NCBI RefSeq assembly: GCF_004768465.1
Contig: NZ_SRMF01000001.1
Location: forward strand, 907,893-971,892
Length of the DNA stretch: 64,000 nucleotides
Direction of reading: 5' to 3'
Source of the DNA: Natronospirillum operosum
Lineage (GTDB): Bacteria; Pseudomonadota; Gammaproteobacteria; Pseudomonadales; Natronospirillaceae
Shown: positions 51,938-61,177 of the stretch, one piece after another
Layout of the letters: each line of letters begins with the position of its first letter
How positions within the stretch are numbered: the first letter of the stretch is position 1
Program-made: the position numbers and the translations under genes
The notes under the pieces: generated by a model
The model's input: only the letters and a program-made list of their open reading frames with translations
Told to the model about the DNA's origin: nothing
Database searches by the model: none

Positions 51938-51945
51938 TATGACCT

Positions 51946-52935
51946 TTGAAGTTGAGAAAGGAACAGGTACCCAGCCTGCATGCGTACAATCGGGTTCTGG
52001 ATGCCACCCCCATGGAGTGGCTGGGCGCACTGGACCACTTCGCACCCGCCGGACTGACCCCATTGCCCGTCAGCCAGTGTGCCACCATGACCGGCCTGAG
52101 CCACCTGGCCGTACGCTCCGGCAGTATAGCCTCGTTGCGGGGCCTGAGTTCTCAGCCAATCAGGATTGCCTGTACAGATGACCACCCCCTGCTGATCATC
52201 TTCTGCCGTAATGCAGAACCGGGTCACCCACAGTCCACCGAGATTCATACTGCCACCCCCGACGCCGCTATAGAGGTCAGATGCCACGCGGGCTCCGAGC
52301 TGGTGATTGTCCAGTTCCAGGCCAACTTCCTCGCCTCCGGAACCTGCCTTGAACTGGATGACGAGCGCCGGGAAAGTCTGGACGCCCTGCTGACCGGTTA
52401 TCTGCACGATGCGGATTTCTTTCCCCGGCACCGAACCGCCGTGGCGGTGACAGTCCAACTGCTGCAGGCCCTGCAACAGGTGCTGCTACAACAGCAGCCC
52501 CGGAATTCGACAGTCCGCCCTGCCAGAGCCCGGTCCGATCATGACAGCCGCGTTATGCGAGTGGTCAATTTCATGCGTACGAACCCGGACTGGAGTTACA
52601 ATGTAGGGGACCTGGCCGCCCTGGCGCATACCAGTGAGCGCAATCTGTACAAGCTGATGGCGCTGACTCTCGATCAGACCCCTTACCAGCTCTATCGACG
52701 CCTGCGCCTGCTGCTGGCTCGTGATGCACTGCTGCGCTGTGATCCCTTTGAAACAGTGATCTCGCGTCACGCCGTGGATCACGGCTTTCTTCATCTGGGG
52801 CGATTCTCGGCCCAGTACCGGGAGCATTTTGGTGAGCTGCCGAGCCAGACTCTGACCCGGCGCAAACGCCTGATTCGACGCGGTTCAATGCTGCTCAAGC
52901 AGGCATCAAACGCCGCCCGGCACCCTTCAGACTGA
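51946..52935 (+). CDS. AraC family regulator, copy 1
   Basis: This transcription activator-like protein has 329 residues and starts with TTG at 51946. A stop in the same frame three bases upstream excludes earlier starts, and TGGAG is eight bases before it. The N-terminal effector domain resembles the AraC-binding-like domain of the XylS/FeaR group. The C-terminal double helix-turn-helix has VGDLAALAHTSERNLYKL and DHGFLHLGRFSAQYREHFGE. It is paralogous to the next gene, with matching N-termini (RVLDATPMEWLGAL versus RVIDAPPAEWSCAL). Target and inducer unknown. Confidence 0.87.
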   Translation: MKLRKEQVPSLHAYNRVLDATPMEWLGALDHFAPAGLTPLPVSQCATMTGLSHLAVRSGSIASLRGLSSQPIRIACTDDHPLLIIFCRNAEPGHPQSTEIHTATPDAAIEVRCHAGSELVIVQFQANFLASGTCLELDDERRESLDALLTGYLHDADFFPRHRTAVAVTVQLLQALQQVLLQQQPRNSTVRPARARSDHDSRVMRVVNFMRTNPDWSYNVGDLAALAHTSERNLYKLMALTLDQTPYQLYRRLRLLLARDALLRCDPFETVISRHAVDHGFLHLGRFSAQYREHFGELPSQTLTRRKRLIRRGSMLLKQASNAARHPSD

Positions 52936-53035
52936 CATTGCCTATACCTCTTATTTGCGCCCGCCAGACGGACGCCACAGTCAGGTGCAGTTATAAAGAG
53001 CCATCTGTCACCCCCACCTCTGGAATCCCCCACCC

Positions 53036-54049
53036 TTGATATATTCACCGTCCGCATCTGATCGGGTGCTGGAGACCTGTGCGCGGGTGATAGATGCACC
53101 CCCTGCCGAGTGGTCTTGTGCTCTGCTGAGTCTGACCGGTCTGACCAGACTCAGGGTCAGCCTTAATGGTACTTCAAGGCGCTCGGGCAGCCTGGCTCAT
53201 CTGGCGCTGCCCAACGGGAGCATCAGTTGCGTGCGCCTGCATCAGAGGACAATAACCGACTCGTTCAATGGCCCTCTGCCCACACTGGTCATGCTGCGGC
53301 TGGGGGTTGTTGATCTGTCAATGCCCGGGCGCTCACGGCTGCCTGGACAGTCGGATATCTTCCTGCTGGAGCCGGGGCAACGCCTGGTCAGTCTGGTCCC
53401 TCATGAAGCTGAAGGTCTGCTGATACGCTTCCAGGCGATGCCGGAATCGGCGCCATTGCGGCTGGCTGACTATGCAGTCGAATCGATACGTACCGAGGTG
53501 GGTCAGTTTATTGCCGACACGCGTTATGTCATAGACCATGCGGTGCTGGTCAGACGCGCCATTCTGTTGCTGGAGCGCCTGCGCGCATTGCTCTCGGGGC
53601 GCTGGTTACCATCCCTGCCCTCGCCCACCAACAGCTCGGACCCACGGGTGGAGCAGGTGCTCCGGTTCATTCAGGCCGAGCCCGACTGGACATTCTGCAT
53701 GGATTTTCTGGCAGCCAGGGTGCATACCGGGGCCCGCAATCTGTATCGACTGATCCGCCGGCAGACCGGCATCACCCCCTACGCCTGTTACCAGCGCGCA
53801 CGCTTGCTGCGGGTGCGCGAAGACATTGCCCGCCTGGTCGACCCTGGAGCGACGGTGTCCTGGTACGCCACGGGACATGGCTTCACCCACCTGAGCCGGT
53901 TCTCCGGTGACTACCGAAGGCTCTTCGGGGAACTGCCCAGCGTGACTCTGGCACAACGCAAGGCACTGACCGATCCCCATCAGGCGCCGCTGCTGGATGG
54001 ACGCATCAACCTGAAAATCTCCTCCACGGATGATCAAGCGCTGAACTAA
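53036..54049 (+). CDS. AraC family regulator, copy 2
   Basis: This second tandem AraC-type regulator has 337 residues and also begins with TTG (53036); GTG at 53066 is an alternative. The domain layout is the same as copy 1: an N-terminal sensor with VLETCARVIDAPPAEW and a C-terminal DNA-binding pair (FLAARVHTGARNLYRLI, TGHGFTHLSRFSGDYRRLFGE). The helix-turn-helix of copy 2 differs enough to suggest a different site. The copies are separated by 100 bases. Divergence suggests an old duplication. Confidence 0.86.
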   Translation: MIYSPSASDRVLETCARVIDAPPAEWSCALLSLTGLTRLRVSLNGTSRRSGSLAHLALPNGSISCVRLHQRTITDSFNGPLPTLVMLRLGVVDLSMPGRSRLPGQSDIFLLEPGQRLVSLVPHEAEGLLIRFQAMPESAPLRLADYAVESIRTEVGQFIADTRYVIDHAVLVRRAILLLERLRALLSGRWLPSLPSPTNSSDPRVEQVLRFIQAEPDWTFCMDFLAARVHTGARNLYRLIRRQTGITPYACYQRARLLRVREDIARLVDPGATVSWYATGHGFTHLSRFSGDYRRLFGELPSVTLAQRKALTDPHQAPLLDGRINLKISSTDDQALN

Positions 54050-54068
54050 CCTCGGGCCGGCAGCACGA

Positions 54069-54830
54069 TCAGATGGCAGACTGCCAGAAATAGCGGATGG
54101 CCATGGCCACGCAGACAATGACGATCAGGGGGCGTATCCACTGCACGCGGCCGCGCACGATCATCTGGCTGCCCAGCGTCGCGCCAATCAACTGGCCCAG
54201 AATCATGACTCCGCCGGCCAGCCAGACCATGTGCCCGCCCAGCGCGAACAGCAGCAATGACACCACATTGGAACCGAAGTTCATGATCTTGGCCCGGGCG
54301 GTGCTGTCCAGCAATGAATCACCGCGCAGGGTGTTGCGCGTAAAGGCAAACAGAGAGCCGGTGCCGGGCCCGAAAAAGCCGTCATAAAAGCCTATGGCAG
54401 GCGCCACTGTATTGCGATAGGTCGGTTCACCGATGCGGGGCTGCGACGCCTCGGTTGTATCCGGCGCCAACAGGTAGTACAGGGCCATGCCGATCAGTAC
54501 CACCGGGATCAGTATATCCAGAATACTCGGGTCTACCCGCTGCACCAGCAGGGTGCCGATGGCCGAGCCGATGACGGCGGCCCAGAACAGCCCGCGCACA
54601 TCACGCCACCGGACCATCCGGCTGCCCACCATCCGCCAACTGGCGGTCAGGGTGCCAAAGGAAGCCTGCAGCTTGTTGGTGGCCAGAGCCGCCACCGGCG
54701 GCACCTGAGCCAGGAGCAACGCCGGCAACGTGATCAGCCCACCGCCACCGGCCAGCGTATCGACAAACCCGGCCACTATGGCGGCCACAAACAGCATTGC
54801 GAGTAATTCCGGACTGGCCAGCCATTCCAT
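54069..54830 (-). CDS. TSUP family transporter (TauE/SafE, YfcA-like)
   Basis: This inner-membrane protein has 253 residues and about eight helices, with the two-repeat pattern of the TSUP family. Repeat motifs are [20 protein letters not shown] and [17 protein letters not shown], each with Gly-rich turns, and NKLQASFGT. It is closest to E. coli YfcA. Members export sulfite, sulfoacetate or related anions, but the substrate is not known here. It converges on the second AraC gene and is divergent from xthA. Confidence 0.88.
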   Translation of the reverse strand: MEWLASPELLAMLFVAAIVAGFVDTLAGGGGLITLPALLLAQVPPVAALATNKLQASFGTLTASWRMVGSRMVRWRDVRGLFWAAVIGSAIGTLLVQRVDPSILDILIPVVLIGMALYYLLAPDTTEASQPRIGEPTYRNTVAPAIGFYDGFFGPGTGSLFAFTRNTLRGDSLLDSTARAKIMNFGSNVVSLLLFALGGHMVWLAGGVMILGQLIGATLGSQMIVRGRVQWIRPLIVIVCVAMAIRYFWQSAI

Positions 54831-54916
54831 TGTCTACAGACTCCACGGACCTGCTAGAATGGCGAACTTTACAGAACCCCGGTTCGGAAACCAACCACAG
54901 CAACAGAGAACTCCGC

Positions 54917-55732
54917 ATGCGCATCATATCCTTCAATATCAATGGCATCCGCGCTCGCCTGCATCAGCTGGAAGCCATCACCCAGCGGCTGCAGCCGGAC
55001 ATTCTGTGTCTGCAGGAAATCAAGGTCCACGATGACCAGTTCCCGCTGGCAGCGGTCGAAGCCCTGGGTTATCAGGTGTTCCACAACGGCCAGAAAGGCC
55101 ACTATGGCGTGGCCACCCTGTTTCGGCAGGACGCGGAACTGGTGGCACGGCGCTTCCCGGCCGAGGCCGAGGACGCCCAGCGCCGCCTGCTGATCAGTCG
55201 CCACCCGACGCCCGGCGGGCAGCAGCTGACCGTCATCAATGGCTATTTCCCGCAGGGCGAGAACCGCAATCATCCTGACAAGTTCCCGCTCAAGGTGGCC
55301 TTCTATGACAACCTGCAATTGTGGCTGGACACCCATCACAGTCCGCAGGACCCCATCGTGATCCTGGGTGATTTCAATGTCGCGCCCGAGGACACGGATA
55401 TCGGCATTGGCGACCACAACGCCAGACGCTGGCTGCGCGAAGGCAAGTGCGCCTTCCTGCCCGAGGAGCGGGTCTGGATCGAGCGGCTGAAGAACTGGGG
55501 GCTGCAGGACAGCTTCCGCCTGCACCATCCGCAGCGCAATGATCGCCTCAGTTGGTTCGATTATCGTTCGCGTGGTTTTGAGGACGATCCGAAACGGGGT
55601 CTGCGGATCGATTACCTGCTGGTAACCTCACCCCTGGCAGATGCCTGCAGGGCTGCCGAAGTGGACTACGAAACCAGAAGCATGGAGAAACCGTCCGACC
55701 ATGCCCCGGTCTGGGCGGACTACGAGATCTGA
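54917..55732 (+). CDS. xthA: Exodeoxyribonuclease III
   Basis: This AP endonuclease and 3'-5' exonuclease acts in base-excision repair. The ATG at 54917 gives 271 residues, like E. coli XthA; the longer upstream frame overlaps the TSUP gene start region and is rejected. Metal and catalytic motifs are [42 protein letters not shown] and the final [11 protein letters not shown]. All residues expected for activity are present. Confidence 0.95.
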   Translation: MRIISFNINGIRARLHQLEAITQRLQPDILCLQEIKVHDDQFPLAAVEALGYQVFHNGQKGHYGVATLFRQDAELVARRFPAEAEDAQRRLLISRHPTPGGQQLTVINGYFPQGENRNHPDKFPLKVAFYDNLQLWLDTHHSPQDPIVILGDFNVAPEDTDIGIGDHNARRWLREGKCAFLPEERVWIERLKNWGLQDSFRLHHPQRNDRLSWFDYRSRGFEDDPKRGLRIDYLLVTSPLADACRAAEVDYETRSMEKPSDHAPVWADYEI

Positions 55733-55740
55733 CTATCGGC

Positions 55741-55764
55741 CAGGGGAGGGGTATCCCTCCCCTG
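55741..55764. terminator. Hairpin between xthA and the converging metalloprotease gene
   Basis: CAGGGGAGGG and CCCTCCCCTG form a perfect 10-bp stem with a 4-base loop. It lacks a T-run but is well placed to separate two converging transcripts. Confidence 0.55.
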
Positions 55765-55769
55765 CCCGT

Positions 55770-58670
55770 TCAGAGCTCAGTCAGGTCCATGCCCCAGGCT
55801 TTGCACTGGTCGCGATTGTCGGCTCCGGTAACCACGGCCCGGGACCAGCGGCTCGAATCATCAAAATGCAGATAGTCGGCCGCCACCCGCTTGAGATCAT
55901 CTTCCCGCACCGCCAGAATCCGTTCGCGCAGCGTTTCCCGGAAGGCCAGATCGCGGCCAAAGAGCCCATCGAAGAAATGCCGCCGCGCTTCCCCGGCCGG
56001 TGACCCCGGCTTGTCCATGCCGGAAATAAGACCCAGCACGGCCTCTTCTACCGGCTGATAGCCGAGATTCTGTTCCAGCAACCAGTCCATGGAGCGGGCA
56101 AAATCGACATAGGTCTCTGCCAGGCGAGGATCGCGATAACTGTAGAAGCGGAATACGCCATTGCTCAGGTCATAGCTGGCTCCGCCGCCATAGGCCCCGC
56201 CCTGTTCACGCACGGCCCGGTGCAGAAAGCCATTGGACAGCACACCGGCCAGCACCGCCAGGGCGGCCGCATCCGGGTGATTGACCGGCACTGCCGGGAA
56301 AGCCTGGGCCAGGTAGTTGACCGGACTGTCGGTAATCCAGGCTGTAAGGCTGGACTGTGCGGGCAATTCATTGCTGCCGGTGCTGGCAGTCAGTGGCTCC
56401 GTTGCCCCCCAGCCGCCGAGGATTGAAGTCAGGTGCTGATCCAGCCAGTCCTGCTCACCAATGGCCAGCAGGTGCCCGGGTTGCCTGGACAACTCATTAT
56501 GCAATGCTTTCAAAGCAGCCTGCAAATCACTGATATAACTGGTTTTTTCGTCTTTAACCAGGGACTTCAGCCAGGCCAGACCGGAGAGCCCGCTCTGCCA
56601 GTGCTGCTGCGCAGCGCCAGTGGACCAGACGGCACTGGCCGCTGTCATGGCCAGCGCATGGCCGCTGCCAGTCACCCCTTGCAGGCGTCGCAGCAACAGC
56701 GTCTGCAGCAGTTCATGCAGGCGGCTGCCCTCGTCAAAGCGGGCGGTGGTAACGGTTTCCTGCAGCAGCTCGTTCATGTCACTGCTGTAATGCGTCAGCG
56801 CCTTGCTGTTGACTGTCAGGTAGCGCTGTACCGAAGCCGTATCATCAACGGCACTGCGTGCCGACAGGCCTGCGCTGACCCCGCCCGAGATGCGGGTCTG
56901 CCAGCGCTGCACATCGCCATAGTCCCGCGCGCCCAGCCCCACTTCCGACAGCATCATGCTGTACAGCGGCAGCCAGCGCTGCTGCTCCGGGCTCAGATCG
57001 TTCAGCGGCCGCAGCCAGGACAGATAGGTCAGGCCATTGGTGCCTTCCGCATAGGCGGTGACGGCATCATCCTGGCGCACTGGTGTGCGGTCCTTGAGGG
57101 CCTTGGGAATGTCATCCAGCGTGACCTTGGGTAACTGATCCAGGTCAGGCTCGGTCTGCTGATGGGCTTCCAGTTTTTCGTTCAGATCCCGGATGGCGGC
57201 ACGCTGATCGGTATCGAGCGCGGCGGCAATACGGCGCAGACGCTCTTTCTCTTCCTGTTCGGCGCGCTCGTTGTACTGCGGATCGGCCGCCAGTGTCAGG
57301 CGCACCCGATGCGGGTTGTCCAGCAGCCAGCGGCCAATCAGCTGGCGCAGGTAATCCGGGTCCTGAATCTGCTCGCGCATATGGTTCAGTGCCTCATCGA
57401 TATCCAGCGCCTGATGCACATCGCCCCGGTGCACAGCGGTGGGCAATACCGACATGATCAGTTGCAGCCCGAACGGCATGCCGTCACCGCCGATTTCGCG
57501 CTGCCCCAGCTCGATCTGATGCAGCACGGCTGTCTGGTCTTCCAGTGGCACGCCCTCTGCCACCACCTTCTGCAGGGTATCCAGAATCAGTGTTTCCACC
57601 GCCGCAGCCTGCTCGGCCGAGGTGCCTTCCACGCCACAGACGAACATCATCTCGCGGTTGGAGTCCTCGACGCCCATCAGCGGCGAGGCGGAGGCCGACA
57701 GTTCTGTCGTTTCCAGCGCCGCCCGCAGCGGTGACGAACTGTTGCCCATCAGCACCTCGGACAGAAAGTGCGCTTCCAGTTGCGCCTGCAGGTCAGTGCT
57801 GTCGCCCAGCAACCAGGCCATCACCACATGATCCTTGTTCTGTGCCGATTCGGTTGCTGCAATCGGGTACCGCTCCGTGACCTCGATGGGCGCCAGATAG
57901 CGCTGTTCGTGGGGCACCGAGATGGGCTGGACCGGGTTCTCGAAGCGGTGCAGAACCTTTTCCTGCAGCTCGGCCTGGATGCGCTCGGGGGCGACCCGGC
58001 CAAAGGTCAGAAAGACCGCATTGGAAGGATGATAATGCTGCTGGTAGAACCGCTTGAGATCCTCATAGCTGAGACCGGGTATGGCCTGCGGCTCACCGCC
58101 GGAATTGAAGTGATAGGTGGTATTGGGAAACACATAGCGTGTCACGGCCTGGAACAGGCGCGCCGTGGCCGAACTCATGGCCCCCTTCATCTCGTTGTAG
58201 ACCACACCGCGAAATTCGAGTTCCCCTTCCGGGTCGTTGTCACGAAAGGCCAGGCGATGACCTTCCTGGGCAAAATCAAGCGGGTCCAGGTTGGAGAAGA
58301 ACACTGAGTCCAGGTAGACATCCAGCAGGTTGAAGAAATCCCGATCGTTCTCGCTGGCGAAGGGATAGGCTGTCCAGTCGCTGGAGGTAAAGGCGTTCAT
58401 GAAGGTATTCAGGGAACGCCGCATCATCAGGAAGAAAGGGTCGCGCACCGGATAGCGTTCACTGCCACAGAGCACGGTGTGCTCCAGTATGTGGGCCACC
58501 CCGGAGTTGTCCTGCGGGTTGGTGCGCAGTGCCACCATGAAAACCTTCTCGTCATGATCGGTCGCCAGATGGTAATGTTCCGCCCCGGTAGCCGGGTGGC
58601 GAAAATGCTGCAGTTCCAGCGCCAGGGACTCAATGGGGCGGCGGTCGATCAGTTCGAAAGCGTTGGTCAT
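55770..58670 (-). CDS. M16C (PreP-like) zinc metallopeptidase
   Basis: This large peptidase belongs to the presequence-protease/insulinase group. The start is at 58670 (MTNAFELIDRRPI), giving 966 residues. The inverted zinc motif is His60-I-L-Glu63-His64 in VAHILEHTVLCGS, with the distal Glu in VVYNEMKGAMSS. The four M16 domains joined by a long helical linker fit the length. It has no signal peptide, so it is probably cytoplasmic, where such enzymes degrade peptides and free presequence-like fragments. It is divergent from an enoyl-CoA hydratase gene. Confidence 0.92.
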   Translation of the reverse strand: MTNAFELIDRRPIESLALELQHFRHPATGAEHYHLATDHDEKVFMVALRTNPQDNSGVAHILEHTVLCGSERYPVRDPFFLMMRRSLNTFMNAFTSSDWTAYPFASENDRDFFNLLDVYLDSVFFSNLDPLDFAQEGHRLAFRDNDPEGELEFRGVVYNEMKGAMSSATARLFQAVTRYVFPNTTYHFNSGGEPQAIPGLSYEDLKRFYQQHYHPSNAVFLTFGRVAPERIQAELQEKVLHRFENPVQPISVPHEQRYLAPIEVTERYPIAATESAQNKDHVVMAWLLGDSTDLQAQLEAHFLSEVLMGNSSSPLRAALETTELSASASPLMGVEDSNREMMFVCGVEGTSAEQAAAVETLILDTLQKVVAEGVPLEDQTAVLHQIELGQREIGGDGMPFGLQLIMSVLPTAVHRGDVHQALDIDEALNHMREQIQDPDYLRQLIGRWLLDNPHRVRLTLAADPQYNERAEQEEKERLRRIAAALDTDQRAAIRDLNEKLEAHQQTEPDLDQLPKVTLDDIPKALKDRTPVRQDDAVTAYAEGTNGLTYLSWLRPLNDLSPEQQRWLPLYSMMLSEVGLGARDYGDVQRWQTRISGGVSAGLSARSAVDDTASVQRYLTVNSKALTHYSSDMNELLQETVTTARFDEGSRLHELLQTLLLRRLQGVTGSGHALAMTAASAVWSTGAAQQHWQSGLSGLAWLKSLVKDEKTSYISDLQAALKALHNELSRQPGHLLAIGEQDWLDQHLTSILGGWGATEPLTASTGSNELPAQSSLTAWITDSPVNYLAQAFPAVPVNHPDAAALAVLAGVLSNGFLHRAVREQGGAYGGGASYDLSNGVFRFYSYRDPRLAETYVDFARSMDWLLEQNLGYQPVEEAVLGLISGMDKPGSPAGEARRHFFDGLFGRDLAFRETLRERILAVREDDLKRVAADYLHFDDSSRWSRAVVTGADNRDQCKAWGMDLTEL

Positions 58671-58811
58671 GCTATCCTCTCGCGTGAAAGCGGTTGGGCC
58701 CGAATGCAGGCTGGGTACGAACAGGTTACAGAAATCTCCCCGGTCATGCACAGCAGTTGCAATTCAATGACACTATGTCTTAATACGCATAAACAACAAC
58801 AGTCCGATTAC

Positions 58812-59549
58812 ATGACACAATCCATAGAAGCCTCTCTCCACAATGGTGTTGCCAGCATCATTTTCAACCGTCCGCAACAGGGCAATATCTATGATGAGGA
58901 TGTGCTGTGCGCCTTCATCGTGGCCCTGGACGATTTTGCTCAGGATGACAGCGTGCGGGTGCTGCATATTCGGGGTACCGGCAAGGATTTCTGTCTGGGC
59001 GCCGACCCGGAATGGATGCGCCGCATCGGCGACTCACCACGTTATGAGTCCACGCTGAGTGCCAGCCAGATCAGCCGCATGCTGGAAACGCTGATGCATT
59101 TCCCGGTGCCTACCCTGGCCGAGGTGCAGGGCAAGGCCCAGGCCGGTGCGCTGGGTATTCTGGCCTGCTGCGACTATGTCATCGGCACCGAGAGCAGCTG
59201 CTATCACATGAATGAGATTCATCATGCGGCCATGCCGGTCATTTCCACCCCCTACCTGATCCGGGTCATGGGTGAACGCACGGTAAGAGCATTGATGCTG
59301 ACCGGTGCCGAAATCGACTCCGAGACCGCGCTACGCCACGGTCTGATTCAGGAGCGGGTGCCGGAAACTGTATTGCGGGAACGGGTACAGGCCCGCATCG
59401 ACCACTGGCTCAGTCTGTCTCCGGTCACGCTGCGCCAGGCCAAGATCGTACTGACACACTCGACCCCGGAGAACTTCGACCCCGACCGGAGTGATGAGCT
59501 GGCGGATCTACTCGCATCCACGCGGCAGAGCTATTACGCACAGCAATAA
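58812..59549 (+). CDS. Enoyl-CoA hydratase/isomerase family protein
   Basis: This crotonase-fold protein has 245 residues from the ATG at 58812. The oxyanion-hole segments are LHIRGTGKDFCLGADPEWM and EVQGKAQAGALGILACCDYV. One of the two usual catalytic Glu positions (in the GAGxE region) is not obvious (GALGIL), so it may be an isomerase or decarboxylase rather than a hydratase. It converges on a PsrA-type regulator gene, with 12 bases between their ends, which hints at a link with fatty-acid metabolism. The exact reaction is unknown. Confidence 0.83.
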   Translation: MTQSIEASLHNGVASIIFNRPQQGNIYDEDVLCAFIVALDDFAQDDSVRVLHIRGTGKDFCLGADPEWMRRIGDSPRYESTLSASQISRMLETLMHFPVPTLAEVQGKAQAGALGILACCDYVIGTESSCYHMNEIHHAAMPVISTPYLIRVMGERTVRALMLTGAEIDSETALRHGLIQERVPETVLRERVQARIDHWLSLSPVTLRQAKIVLTHSTPENFDPDRSDELADLLASTRQSYYAQQ

Positions 59550-59561
59550 GTCGCGGCCTGA

Positions 59562-60215
59562 TCAGTGATCCCTGTCTTCACTCAGGGCGTTGGCCACAAA
59601 GGGCACCAGCTTGTCGAGAATGTTTTCCAGCGTATTGTCCTGATGCGTGTCATTCAGCGCCATGGCGCGCAGGGTCTCCACATTGCCCATGGTGAACACG
59701 GCGGCCCCGACGGCAAAATGAATGCGCCAGAACAGCTCATTGGGGCTGACATGCGGCGTGCTCTGATGGATCAGCAGAATGAAGCGCCGATAGGTGGCGT
59801 CGTAATGTTCGCGCAGATAGTGCCGCAGGTGACCCTGGGACTGGGTATAGGCCAGACCCAGCAGACGCATGAAGATGCTGAGCTTGTTGTCATTGCGGGC
59901 CGACTCCACCCCCGACAGCATATTGCGGGCCAGTACACCGAACACCCCTTCCAGGTTGGGCGTAGTACTCTGCTCCGACCTTGCCATCAGCTCGTCCAGT
60001 GCCTTGTCGAGCCGGCGACAGAAAGGCGTCAGAAAACGTTCGAACACAGCCTGAACCAGTTCTTCCTTGGACCCGAAATGGTAGTTCACTGCAGCCAGGT
60101 TGACCTTGGCCCGGGCCGTAATGGAGCGCAACGAGGTTTCCGTGAACCCCTGTTCGGCAAAAAGCGTCTCGGCCGCATCCAGAATGCGGGTCGCGGTTTC
60201 ATTGTGCTCTGTCAT
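59562..60215 (-). CDS. psrA: PsrA-like TetR regulator of fatty-acid degradation
   Basis: In Pseudomonas, PsrA represses beta-oxidation genes and itself, is released by long-chain fatty acyl signals, and activates rpoS. The start at 60215 (MTEHNETATRIL) gives 217 residues; TTG at 60227 is less likely. The DNA-binding part TSLRSITARAKVNLAAVNYHFGSKEELV is nearly that of PsrA, and SIFMRLLGLAYTQSQGHLR and ELFWRIHFAVGAAVF support this family over FadR or generic TetR. Two PsrA-type boxes lie 10 bases before the start, so autorepression is likely. Confidence 0.9.
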   Translation of the reverse strand: MTEHNETATRILDAAETLFAEQGFTETSLRSITARAKVNLAAVNYHFGSKEELVQAVFERFLTPFCRRLDKALDELMARSEQSTTPNLEGVFGVLARNMLSGVESARNDNKLSIFMRLLGLAYTQSQGHLRHYLREHYDATYRRFILLIHQSTPHVSPNELFWRIHFAVGAAVFTMGNVETLRAMALNDTHQDNTLENILDKLVPFVANALSEDRDH

Positions 60216-60224
60216 GCGCTGATT

Positions 60225-60251
60225 CAAACAACCGTTTCAAACGACTGTTTA
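60225..60251. promoter_or_regulatory. Two overlapping PsrA-type operators
   Basis: CAAAC-AACC-GTTTC (60225-60238) and CAAAC-GACT-GTTTA (60238-60251) share one C. They match the known PsrA motif (G/C)AAAC-N2-4-GTTT(G/C), the second with one end mismatch. They lie 10 bases upstream of the psrA start. Confidence 0.75.
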
Positions 60252-60338
60252 TTGTATCTCAGCCCCGTGACTTTGGCGAGTCCGGTATTGAATCCGAGTG
60301 CTGCAGACGCGATAGGGAGCGGTTTTCGATATGCGGGC

Positions 60339-60368
60339 TTGTAATGAACCCGCGAGACTCTATATATT
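60339..60368 (+). promoter_or_regulatory. Possible sigma70 promoter of the yccA gene
   Basis: TTGTAA (60339-60344) is followed by TATATT at 60363-60368 (18-base spacer) or TATATA at 60361 (16-base spacer). The start codon is about 75 bases downstream. Confidence 0.4.
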
Positions 60369-60441
60369 AGACACCAAGTGTTTAGAACCGGGTGGCGATG
60401 TCGCCCTGTGCCTGTAATATCGATAATCTGGAGAAATAACC

Positions 60442-61101
60442 ATGGCTGAATATCGTGAGACAGTTGCCCACTCTGGCAGTGGGATTCTGGCCACGCACAA
60501 GGTGTTGCGCAACACCTATATGCTGCTGGGCATGACCCTGGCGTTCAGTGCGGTTACGGCCTTCTTTTCCGTGGCCATGGGCATGCCGCAAGGTATGGCC
60601 CTGATGTGCCTGCTGGGTGGTGTCGGCATCAGCTGGTTTGTGCTGCCCCGCACCTGGGACAAGTCCAGCGGTCTGCTGTGGACCTTTGTCTTCACCGGCC
60701 TGCTTGGCGCCTCTCTGGGGCCGATCCTGAACGCCTATCTGGCTGTGGCGCCGACCATTGTCTATCAGGCGCTCGGTGGTACTGCCTTCATCTTCCTGTC
60801 ACTGTCCGCCTATACCCTGATTACCCGTCAGGATTTCGGCTTCATGGGTGGCGCGCTGATGATCGGTATCCTGACCGCAGTCGTGCTGATGGTCGGTGGT
60901 CTGATCTTCCAGATGCCGGCAGTCAGCCTGGCCGCTTCCGGCATGTTCATGCTGATTTGCTCCGGCCTGATCCTGTGGCAGACCAGTGAAATCGTGCACA
61001 ACCGCGAAGACAACTACATTCGCGCCACAGTGATGCTGTACATGCAGATCTACAACCTGTTTGTCAGCCTGCTGCACATCCTGGGCGTCATGAACGACTG
61101 A
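60442..61101 (+). CDS. yccA: Bax inhibitor-1/YccA family membrane protein
   Basis: This seven-helix inner-membrane protein has 219 residues. In E. coli YccA interacts with the FtsH-HflKC protease and limits its action on the translocon. The BI-1 pattern is clear: LRNTYMLLGMTLAFSAVTA, the TIVYQALGGTAFIFLSLSAY region and the late QTSEIVHNREDNYIRATVMLY. The ribosome site is CTGGAG. It lies just upstream of the tus genes, as in other gammaproteobacteria, but is separated from them by a terminator. Confidence 0.93.
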   Translation: MAEYRETVAHSGSGILATHKVLRNTYMLLGMTLAFSAVTAFFSVAMGMPQGMALMCLLGGVGISWFVLPRTWDKSSGLLWTFVFTGLLGASLGPILNAYLAVAPTIVYQALGGTAFIFLSLSAYTLITRQDFGFMGGALMIGILTAVVLMVGGLIFQMPAVSLAASGMFMLICSGLILWQTSEIVHNREDNYIRATVMLYMQIYNLFVSLLHILGVMND

Positions 61102-61125
61102 TGCCGGGTCAGTACCCTGCAATGA

Positions 61126-61150
61126 AAGCCTCGCGCCGCGGGGCTTTTTT
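61126..61150 (+). terminator. Intrinsic terminator after yccA
   Basis: AAGCCTCGC and GCGGGGCTT form a 9-bp stem (one G-U pair) with a 3-base loop, followed by six T residues. Confidence 0.85.
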
Positions 61151-61177
61151 ATACCTGCCCGTTGCCGGAATTGCCTA

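Noticed and set aside
50297-51945. An integron or prophage around the tyrosine recombinase.
   Set aside because: No attC-like cassette array, no phage structural or lysis genes and no tRNA target; only one recombinase gene is seen.
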